Assembly (NCBI GenBank): GCA_030615475.1 | Contig: JAUWZF010000061.1 | Span: 1-6,709, forward strand | Length of the DNA stretch: 6,709 bases | Source of the DNA: Dehalococcoidales bacterium | GTDB taxonomy: Bacteria > Chloroflexota > Dehalococcoidia > Dehalococcoidales > RBG-16-60-22 | Reading direction: 5' to 3' | Shown: positions 1 to 5,141 of the stretch, piece after piece | How positions within the stretch are numbered: position 1 is the stretch's first letter | Layout of the letters: each line of letters starts with the position of its first letter | Translations under genes and position numbers: made by a program | Notes under the pieces: generated by a model | What the model saw: only the letters and a program-made list of their open reading frames with translations | Told to the model about the DNA's origin: nothing | Databases searched by the model: none

Positions 1-962
1 AAGACTGCTTCCTTCTCATCCAGCCGTTATACCATACCGGCGGTAAGATGCACTGGTTCGGCAGCCTGATTGCCGGCGCCCGGGCTGTCATGACCACCGG
101 CGGCGAGAGAATTACGGCAAAACTCATACTGGAAACCATCAGCCAGGAAAAAATCACCATATGTATGCTTCTGGTGCCCTGGCTCCAGGACATCGTCACC
201 GCTCTTGACAGAGGCGATATAAAACTATCTGATTATGACATAAGCTCCCTGCGACTTGTCCACTCCGGAGCGCAGCCTATCCCGCCGGTGCTCGTCCGGC
301 GTTTCGTGAAGTACTTCCCGGACATCGAATACGAGGAGAACTACGGCCTCACTGAGACGGCGGGACCCTGCATGCACCTCGGCCTGGAAAACTTTCATAA
401 GCTCGGTTCTTTCGGATACCCGCGGATTAACATAGACGCGCGGGTCGTTGATGATAATGATAACGATGTTCCGGCAGGCGGCGTCGGCGAGATGATTATC
501 CGGGGGGCGAATGTCATGAAATGCTATTACAAGAACCCCGAGAAAACCGCCGAAACTCTCCGGAACGGATGGCTGTACACCGGCGACCTGGTGAAACAGG
601 ACGAGGAAGGCTTTATCTCCTATATTGACAGGAAGAAAGACCTGATTATCAGCGGCGGCGAGAACATCTTCCCCGTCGACCTGGAATCTGTCCTCATCGG
701 CCAGCCCAAGGTCAAGGACGTGGCCATCATAGGTATTCCTGATGATAGGTACGGCGAGGTGGTCGCCGCCGTCGTTCAACCCAAAGAGGGTGTTGACCTG
801 ACCGAGGAAGAAATGAGGGCCTACTTCGAACCGGAGCTGCCCAAGTATGCCTGGCCCAGAATCATTCTCTTCGGCGACGTGCCGCGCAACCCTACCGGCA
901 AGATTGAAAAACCCAAGCTCAGGGAACGTTATGCCGACGTGAGGTGGAATCCCAAGGGATAA
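1..962 (+). CDS. AMP-forming acyl-CoA ligase (synthetase), 5'-truncated by window edge
   Basis: Activates a carboxylic acid with ATP to an acyl-adenylate and then to acyl-CoA, releasing AMP and pyrophosphate; cytoplasmic. The reading frame is open from base 3, so the ATG at 48 is internal: residues before it (PLYHTGG) match the family's substrate-pocket region. About 319 residues are visible, and the N-terminal part with the P-loop-like motif is missing. Motifs in order: YGLTE (342-356), the adenylate-binding region; YTGDL (576-590), with the ribose-binding Asp; the DRKKD hinge (627-641), followed by SGGENIFP; and PTGKI (891-905), whose Lys (900-902) is the catalytic lysine of the C-terminal lid. 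All expected catalytic positions in the visible part are intact, and the gene ends in TAA. The substrate cannot be read: medium/long-chain fatty acids or aromatic acids are both possible. It is followed after 32 nt by a PPOX-class gene, probably in the same operon. Confidence 0.93.
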   Translation, partial: DCFLLIQPLYHTGGKMHWFGSLIAGARAVMTTGGERITAKLILETISQEKITICMLLVPWLQDIVTALDRGDIKLSDYDISSLRLVHSGAQPIPPVLVRRFVKYFPDIEYEENYGLTETAGPCMHLGLENFHKLGSFGYPRINIDARVVDDNDNDVPAGGVGEMIIRGANVMKCYYKNPEKTAETLRNGWLYTGDLVKQDEEGFISYIDRKKDLIISGGENIFPVDLESVLIGQPKVKDVAIIGIPDDRYGEVVAAVVQPKEGVDLTEEEMRAYFEPELPKYAWPRIILFGDVPRNPTGKIEKPKLRERYADVRWNPKG

Positions 963-994
963 TCGAAAAATAACCTGTAGAAGGAGGATATATA

Positions 995-1426
995 ATGAAT
1001 ATAAAAGATTGCGCCGATTTCGCCAACGAGAACAAGACCTGTTACCTGGCCACCGTGGAAGGCGACCAGCCGAGGGTCAGGGCCCTGGGGATGTGGTACG
1101 CTGACGAGACAGGATTTTATTTTCAGTCGCAATCCATCAAAGCCGTCTACAAACAGCTGGAGAAGAACCCCAGGGTAGAGGCATATTATTGTACCAAGGA
1201 TTTCAGCAAGGTACTGAGGGTTTCCGGTAAGGTGAAGTTTATTACCGACTCTAAAATCAGGGCGAAGTGCATCGAAGAGAGACCCTTTGTCAAGAATTTC
1301 GGCATTACCGAGCCCGATAACCCCCTGCTGGCCGTTTTCCAGATTTACACCGGCGAGGCTTACTTCTGGACTATGGCGGATAACATGAAGGAGGCCGATT
1401 TACCCAGAATCAAATTTGGGGGATAA
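995..1426 (+). CDS. Pyridoxamine 5'-phosphate oxidase (PPOX) family, FMN-binding split-barrel protein
   Basis: A 143-residue protein of the PPOX-like split beta-barrel class, which usually binds FMN (some relatives use F420 or haem) and acts as a dimer. Visible family features are the N-terminal YLATVEGDQPRVRALG (17-32), a barrel strand with the two arginines R27 and R29; FYFQSQSIKAVYKQLEKNP (41-59), where S47 and K49 lie in the usual phosphate-binding loop; VEAYYC (61-66); and LRVSGKVKF (74-82). The length fits single-domain members and no signal peptide or membrane segment is seen. A very strong AAGGAGG (981-987) lies 7 nt before the ATG. It sits between the acyl-CoA ligase and a cupin-like gene, suggesting a redox or binding role in the same pathway. 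It is too short and divergent to be called PdxH, the true vitamin B6 oxidase. The flavin partner and substrate are not determined. Confidence 0.85.
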   Translation: MNIKDCADFANENKTCYLATVEGDQPRVRALGMWYADETGFYFQSQSIKAVYKQLEKNPRVEAYYCTKDFSKVLRVSGKVKFITDSKIRAKCIEERPFVKNFGITEPDNPLLAVFQIYTGEAYFWTMADNMKEADLPRIKFGG

Positions 1427-1455
1427 TCGCTCAGTCCTAGGGAGGGAGTAGTAAC

Positions 1456-1890
1456 ATGGCTGAAGGCAAATACGGGAAATACTTTTTTAAAAATCCCATA
1501 ATGCAGGGGAAATTCTGTCCCAGGTTAATCTTCTTCAGCCGGCAGCATGAGGAGGTAGGTGAAAAGAATTTCTCCGTTCTATGGAACTGCATCACCGAGC
1601 CGTTCCTCATGGTGAACGACCCTCATGCGCATGACTTCGACCAGTTTCTCCATTTTTACGGGGCCAACTCGCTGGATATCACCGACTTCGATGCTGAAGT
1701 CGAGATGTCGTTAGGCGAGGAAGGCGAGAAACACATCATCACCGAACCTACCGTTCTTCATATACCCAAAGACACGATTCACTGCCCGCTCAACTTTAAG
1801 GTCGTCAACAAGCCGGTGATATTTATGAATGTAGCCCTGACGCCCCAGTATGTCATGGGGCCGCCGGGGGCTCCGCCGCCGAAGCCATAA
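1456..1890 (+). CDS. Small cupin-like protein with His-x-His metal site, function unknown
   Basis: A 144-residue cytoplasmic protein that I do not recognise by name. Its centre fits a single-domain cupin. Motif 1 is PHAHDFDQFLHFYG (56-69), with H57 and H59 as HxH. The usual Glu is replaced by Gln (Q63), with another His at 66. Motif 2 is HIPKDTIHCPLN (102-113), with P104, H109 and N113 matching P-x-G-x-x-H-x-x-x-N except that Gly is Asp106. A three-His metal site (H57, H59, H109) is therefore plausible. The C-terminus is a short Pro/Gly tail (GPPGAPPPKP, 135-144). An AGGGAGGGAG ribosome binding site (1439-1448) lies 7 nt before the ATG, and the gene follows the PPOX-class gene by 29 nt, so co-transcription is likely. 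Possible roles are a metal-dependent enzyme on an intermediate made by the ligase, or a small-molecule sensor. The fold call is from motifs only. Confidence 0.75.
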   Translation: MAEGKYGKYFFKNPIMQGKFCPRLIFFSRQHEEVGEKNFSVLWNCITEPFLMVNDPHAHDFDQFLHFYGANSLDITDFDAEVEMSLGEEGEKHIITEPTVLHIPKDTIHCPLNFKVVNKPVIFMNVALTPQYVMGPPGAPPPKP

Positions 1891-1927
1891 AATAGCGACG
1901 ATATATTCGGTCTTTATTTTACAGCTA

Positions 1928-1957
1928 TGGACAAATACGCTCATTATCGTATATAAT
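1928..1957 (+). promoter_or_regulatory. Sigma-70-like promoter upstream of the hppA leader
   Basis: TGGACA (1928-1933, 5 of 6 to the -35 consensus) is followed after 18 nt by a perfect TATAAT (1952-1957). Transcription would start near 1964. It lies just after the cupin gene and points toward hppA. No comparably good promoter was seen between 2037 and 2150, so this is the best candidate for hppA, unless its transcript mostly stops at the terminator at 1994-2034. Confidence 0.6.
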
Positions 1958-1963
1958 TCTTAA

Positions 1964-2036
1964 GTGACCGTGGTCGTAAATGACTTAGTGGCGTAGAGCA
2001 GGAGTCGCTACACCTCCCTGCTCTATTGTTTTTTAA
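1964..2036 (+). ncRNA. Candidate small RNA or attenuated leader (about 70 nt)
   Basis: A good promoter ends at 1957 and a strong intrinsic terminator ends near 2034, so a transcript of roughly 70 nt with no room for a gene is expected. Besides the terminator stem, an alternative hairpin can form: GTGGCG (1988-1993) with CGCTAC (2006-2011, one G-U pair). Its 12-nt loop holds TAGAGCAGG, the left arm of the terminator, so the two folds compete. No known riboswitch or RNA family was recognised. It may equally be the attenuated 5' leader of hppA. The evidence is structural only. Confidence 0.35.
1994..2034 (+). terminator. Strong rho-independent terminator before hppA
   Basis: TAGAGCAGG (1994-2002) pairs perfectly with CCTGCTCTA (2017-2025) over 9 bp. 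Two further pairs are possible after a bulged base, leaving a short loop, and TTGTTTTTT (2026-2034 region) follows immediately. It could end read-through from the ligase-PPOX-cupin operon, end a small RNA begun near 1964, or act as an attenuator for hppA. Confidence 0.8.
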
Positions 2037-2053
2037 TAATTTTTCAAAATGAG

Positions 2054-2094
2054 CCGGGCGTGTGATGTTTCTGGTTATACGGAAGAATCGCCGG
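2054..2094 (+). promoter_or_regulatory. Structured leader hairpin upstream of hppA
   Basis: CCGGGCG (2054-2060) pairs with CGCCGG (2089-2094) with one bulged G. It encloses a second hairpin, TTTCTG (2068-2073) with CGGAAG (2080-2085, two G-U pairs), around the loop GTTATA. The remaining internal loop is TGTGATG against AAT. No T-run follows, so it is not a terminator. It may be a 5'UTR structure affecting hppA expression; it matches no riboswitch consensus I know, and chance folding is possible. Confidence 0.3.
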
Positions 2095-2140
2095 GAAATA
2101 TAGAAAAGACGATACTTGAGCTAATTCTGCTCTGCTAGAA

Positions 2141-2148
2141 AAGGGGGG
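2141..2148 (+). promoter_or_regulatory. hppA: Unusual G-rich ribosome binding site of hppA
   Basis: AAGGGGGG ends only 2 nt before the ATG at 2151. If AAGGGG (2141-2146) is the part used, the spacing is 4 nt, short but workable. No other in-frame start exists before Met37, which lies beyond the first membrane helix, so the ATG at 2151 is kept. Confidence 0.6.
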
Positions 2149-2150
2149 AA

Positions 2151-4301
2151 ATGCTACCAGGAATATTTTGGATTGTACCTGTAGCTGGGGTATTAACAAT
2201 TATCTTCGCCGTGGTGCTTGCCAGGAACGTGCTCAAGCGTCCCACGGGGACACCTAAGATGAAAGAAATCGGCGATATTATCTTTCAGGGTGCCTGGGCG
2301 TTTCTCAAGCGTCAGTACACCACCATTACTATCTACTCGGTCGCCATTGCCATTATCATCGGTGTTCTGGTGGGCTTGCTGGGCGGAACCGAGGTGAAGG
2401 GCCTGAGCCAACTCGATATCGGCTGGCGAACGGGGGTGGCTTTCCTTGTGGGCGCTTTCTGCTCCGGCTTGGCCGGTTTTATCGGCATGTACATTGCGGT
2501 GAAATCGAATGTCCGCTGTGCCGCCGCCGCACAGCAAAATCTTACGCAGGCTGTTAATGTTGCCATTCGTGGCGGTGCCGTCTCCGGTTTTCTTATCACC
2601 GCTCTGAGCCTCATCGGTGTTACCGTTATCTTCTTCGCCTATGGCGGTAATACTAACCCGGAAATCTCGCCGCACTTAATCGTCGGCTTCGGTTTCGGCG
2701 CCAGTTTCGTGGCGCTTTTCGCCCAGCTCGGCGGTGGTATCTATACCAAGGCGGCTGATGTCGGTGCCGACATTGTTGGAAAGGTCGAGTCCGGAATCCC
2801 GGAAGACGACCCGCGTAATCCCGCCGTCATTGCCGACCTCGTCGGTGATAATGTCGGCGACTGCGCTGGCCGTGGCGCCGACCTTTTCGAGTCCACGGCT
2901 GCCGAGAATATCGGCGCCATGATACTCGGCATTGCCGCGTATATTGCTACGGATAACGTAGCCTGGATATTGTTCCCGCTCTGTGTCCGTGGTTTCGGCA
3001 TGATTGCCTGCATGATCGGTATACTCTGCGTGAAGGCTAAAGAGAACGAGAACGCCATGAACGCCCTCAACCGAGGTTACTTCGTGGCTATCGGCCTATC
3101 CGTTGTCGGTCTTGCCATTACCGTTTATTACATGCTGGATAACTGGTGGCTCTTCGGGGCCGGCATGATTGGTATCATCGCCAGCATAGTAATCATTTTC
3201 ATTACCCAGTACTACACCGAGTCGCGTTACAAGCCGGTACAGAGTATTGCGGAGGCATCCAAGACCGGCCCGGCCACCAATATTATCATGGGAATGTCGG
3301 TAGGTTTTTCCACGACTTTTGCCACGGCGCTCGTCATCGGTATCGCCCTCCTGCTCTCTTTCTGGATGGGTGAAATGAGCGGTGTCCATGGTGCCTTCGG
3401 CACGGCGGTCGCTACGATGGGTATGCTGATGACCTGCCCTTATGTCCTGTCTATGGATACTTTCGGACCCATCACCGATAACGCCAACGGCATCAACCAG
3501 ATGGCCGGTGCCGGACCCGAAATCCGCCGGATAACCGACCGCCTGGATGCCGTCGGCAATACCACCAAGGCCCTGACCAAGGGCTATGCCATGGTCTCCG
3601 CCGGTCTCGCCGCCTTCCTGCTCTTTCAGGCTTATCTGGATAGAGTCTCCTTTATCAAGTTCGGCGAAACCGGTCTGTATAATATCGTTAACATCGCCCG
3701 CATCGAGGTCTTCGTCGGGGCGCTACTCGCCGCTATGATTGTTTTCCTCTTCTGTGCCTGGGCTATCAAGGCTGTCGGCAAGACAGCCTCGACAATTATC
3801 GAGGAAGTCCGCCGCCAGTTCCGCGCCGACCCTGAGATTCTCAATCCCAAGGACCCGGAACACCCGCACAAGCCGGACTACGGCAAGGTGGTGGATATCA
3901 CTGCCCGCGCCGGACTCCGGGAAATGATTGCCCCCGGACTGCTACCCGTAATGGGGCCAATCGTTATCGGGGTAATCTTCCGCTTTATCCCGGGCTATGA
4001 TGCCGCTATGGTCGTAGCGGCGGTGCTCATGGTTGGCACCATTGTCGGTATCTTGATGGCATCCTATATGAACAACGGCGGCGGCGCCTGGGACAATGCA
4101 AAAAAGATGATTGAAGACGACCAGCTGAAGGATGAAAATGGCAAAGTCCTGGGCAAAAAGTCATTCGCACATCAGGCGGCAGTCGTCGGCGATACTGTCG
4201 GCGACCCGCTCAAGGATACCGCTGGGCCGTCTCTGCACGTTTTAGTAAAACTCCTCGCCACCATCACGCTGGTTATGTGCCCCCTGTTCATCACGGTTTA
4301 G
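2151..4301 (+). CDS. hppA: Membrane-bound pyrophosphatase, K+-independent type (ion-pumping)
   Basis: Hydrolyses cytoplasmic pyrophosphate to phosphate and pumps ions, most likely H+, across the membrane. The 716 residues are full length for the family, with many hydrophobic helices from residue 5 to the C-terminus. The hydrolytic site is intact: DVGADIVGKVE (203-213); DDPRNPAVIAD (219-229); VGDNVGD (231-237, with D233, N234, D237); D648 and K651 in GGAWDNAKK; and D681, D685, K688, D689 in GDTVGDPLKD. GNTTKALT (469-476) has Lys473 and Thr476, the pair known to replace K+ in the K+-independent subfamily, whose characterised members pump H+. Oddities: Leu230 where many members have Asn (IADNVGDN), Gln675 where HKA is usual, and the gate Glu at 247, three residues after Asp244. 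It has its own leader and promoter candidate and ends in TAG at a bidirectional terminator. Pyrophosphate from acyl-CoA ligases and biosynthesis would be its substrate. Confidence 0.97.
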   Translation: MLPGIFWIVPVAGVLTIIFAVVLARNVLKRPTGTPKMKEIGDIIFQGAWAFLKRQYTTITIYSVAIAIIIGVLVGLLGGTEVKGLSQLDIGWRTGVAFLVGAFCSGLAGFIGMYIAVKSNVRCAAAAQQNLTQAVNVAIRGGAVSGFLITALSLIGVTVIFFAYGGNTNPEISPHLIVGFGFGASFVALFAQLGGGIYTKAADVGADIVGKVESGIPEDDPRNPAVIADLVGDNVGDCAGRGADLFESTAAENIGAMILGIAAYIATDNVAWILFPLCVRGFGMIACMIGILCVKAKENENAMNALNRGYFVAIGLSVVGLAITVYYMLDNWWLFGAGMIGIIASIVIIFITQYYTESRYKPVQSIAEASKTGPATNIIMGMSVGFSTTFATALVIGIALLLSFWMGEMSGVHGAFGTAVATMGMLMTCPYVLSMDTFGPITDNANGINQMAGAGPEIRRITDRLDAVGNTTKALTKGYAMVSAGLAAFLLFQAYLDRVSFIKFGETGLYNIVNIARIEVFVGALLAAMIVFLFCAWAIKAVGKTASTIIEEVRRQFRADPEILNPKDPEHPHKPDYGKVVDITARAGLREMIAPGLLPVMGPIVIGVIFRFIPGYDAAMVVAAVLMVGTIVGILMASYMNNGGGAWDNAKKMIEDDQLKDENGKVLGKKSFAHQAAVVGDTVGDPLKDTAGPSLHVLVKLLATITLVMCPLFITV

Positions 4302-4321
4302 TGGCTGATATTCGGTAATAA

Positions 4322-4365
4322 AAGAAAAGGGGTATGATTTTAACAGTCATGCCCCTTTCTTATTT
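4322..4365. terminator. Bidirectional intrinsic terminator between converging genes
   Basis: AAAGGGGTATGA (4326-4337) pairs with TCATGCCCCTTT (4347-4358) over 12 positions with one G-T pair and a 9-nt loop. Pairing can extend past a bulge to AAG/CTT. On the + strand TTATTT follows; on the - strand the sequence after the stem reads CTTTTATTACC. It therefore serves both hppA and the converging hydrolase gene, and it overlaps the latter's stop codon (4360-4362). Confidence 0.85.
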
Positions 4366-4974
4366 AAGGAAAGGATTGGCCCGCTTCTCCGTGCTGATGG
4401 TCGAGTCCGGGCCGTGGCCGGGGTGAACGATGGTCTCGGTGGGCAGCGTTAGCAGTTTGGTACGGATGCCGTTAATCAACTGGTCATAATCTCCGTCAAT
4501 CAAATCATACCTGCCGATACCGTAGTTGAAGAGTGTATCCCCGGTAAACACAACTCCTTCCCCATAGATGCTGATGCCGCAGGGGGTATGCCCCGGCGTG
4601 TGGAGAACGGTGAAATGAAGACCGCCGATATCTATGCTGTCGCCTTCCTGGAGAATACGTTCGGGTTTGGGAGCGGCCTCGTAGGGCGGTTCGTAGATAT
4701 AGCTCGGCGACTGCGGCAGGTATCTGGCGCATTCGGTGTGGACGGCTACTTCGGCGCCGGTAGCTTTCTTGACCTGTGACGCCGCCCCTACATGGTCGGG
4801 GTGACGGTGGGTTAAAACGATGAGCTTTATCGTCAATCCGAGCTTCTCGACGGCCCGTAAAATATCTTTAGCGTCCGCGCCGGGGTCGATTATCATGCCT
4901 TCCTTGGTCGCTTCCGAACCGACGATGTAGCAGTTGCTGGCGATCGGCCCGACAACGAGTTTCCTGACTATCAA
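4360..4974 (-). CDS. Metallo-beta-lactamase-fold hydrolase, glyoxalase-II-like
   Basis: A 204-residue soluble hydrolase of the glyoxalase II/YcbL-like branch of the metallo-beta-lactamase superfamily, which usually cleaves thioesters or related bonds with a dinuclear Zn/Fe site. All metal ligands are visible: THRHPDH (55-61: H56, H58, D60, H61), H129 in HTPGHT, D146 in FTGDTLF, and H187 in HPGHG. The family tail YGIGRYDL...NPFL is present. The residue after GIGR in the family loop is Tyr where I recall Thr or Ser as common. The start is TTG (4974-4972): a GGAGG lies 5 nt before it, and the nearby ATG (4979-4977) is out of frame and hits a stop after two codons. It converges on hppA and is divergent from the DUF1015 gene, so it is probably its own transcription unit. 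The substrate is unknown. The shorter C-terminus than classical glutathione-specific GloB argues against that exact role. Confidence 0.92.
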   Translation of the reverse strand: MIVRKLVVGPIASNCYIVGSEATKEGMIIDPGADAKDILRAVEKLGLTIKLIVLTHRHPDHVGAASQVKKATGAEVAVHTECARYLPQSPSYIYEPPYEAAPKPERILQEGDSIDIGGLHFTVLHTPGHTPCGISIYGEGVVFTGDTLFNYGIGRYDLIDGDYDQLINGIRTKLLTLPTETIVHPGHGPDSTISTEKRANPFLK

Positions 4975-4979
4975 GGCAT

Positions 4980-4984
4980 CCTCC
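4980..4984 (-). promoter_or_regulatory. Ribosome binding site fixing the TTG start of the MBL-fold gene
   Basis: On the - strand GGAGG is followed by ATGCC and then TTG, a 5-nt spacing. The ATG immediately after GGAGG has no spacing and reads ATG-CCT-TGA, its stop overlapping the TTG start. This supports TTG as the real start. Confidence 0.75.
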
Positions 4985-5007
4985 GTACAGTGGTTTTGAT
5001 ATTAAAT

Positions 5008-5036
5008 AGTATAGCTGAACTGTAGAATTTTTGCAT
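5008..5036 (-). promoter_or_regulatory. Weak promoter candidate for the MBL-fold gene
   Basis: On the - strand TATACT (5013-5008) is a 5-of-6 match to the -10 box. The hexamer 17 nt upstream, ATGCAA (5036-5031), matches the -35 box at only 3 positions. The resulting leader would be about 25 nt, which is reasonable. It is a position-based guess. Confidence 0.3.
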
Positions 5037-5089
5037 TTGAGTTAGAATAACTGCCTGCCTGCCACCACTTGCGCTGTTTCCGCAGTATG

Positions 5090-5105
5090 CGTTAAACTGT
5101 TAACG
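5090..5105. promoter_or_regulatory. Perfect inverted repeat, possible operator of the DUF1015 gene
   Basis: CGTTAA (5090-5095), spacer ACTG, TTAACG (5100-5105): a perfect 6-4-6 palindrome in the divergent intergenic region, ending 36 nt before the TTG start at 5142. Size and symmetry fit a dimeric repressor site. The hairpin it could form as RNA is short and has no T-run, so it is not a terminator. No regulator gene is in the window. Confidence 0.35.
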
Positions 5106-5130
5106 ATATCATCACAGATTCATGCAGGTA

Positions 5131-5135
5131 GGGAG
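5131..5135 (+). promoter_or_regulatory. Ribosome binding site fixing the TTG start of the DUF1015 gene
   Basis: GGGAG is followed by 6 nt and then TTG at 5142. The resulting N-terminus, MADIRPFCG, is the typical beginning of the family. The ATG at 5122 is out of frame. Confidence 0.7.
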
Positions 5136-5141
5136 CCGAAT

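Noticed and set aside
225..779. Long open frame on the - strand inside the acyl-CoA ligase
   Set aside because: It lies fully opposite a gene with clear family motifs, has no ribosome binding site or recognisable domain, and is rich in residues typical of an antisense shadow frame.
1988..2025. H-type pseudoknot from the two competing stems (1988-1993/2006-2011 and 1994-2002/2017-2025)
   Set aside because: Both stems could form together only with no connecting base across a 9-bp stem, which is sterically unlikely; mutually exclusive folds fit better.
1964..2150. Fluoride or other known riboswitch upstream of hppA
   Set aside because: No match to the fluoride (crcB), cyclic-di-AMP or other consensus cores that I know; only unnamed structure can be supported.
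2193..2675. Open frames opposite the 5' part of hppA
   Set aside because: They are shadows of the conserved pyrophosphatase frame; their composition mirrors the sense codons and no family is recognisable.
5051..5062. CTGC tandem repeat (three copies)
   Set aside because: Only 12 bp long, with no further copies or symmetry; likely chance.
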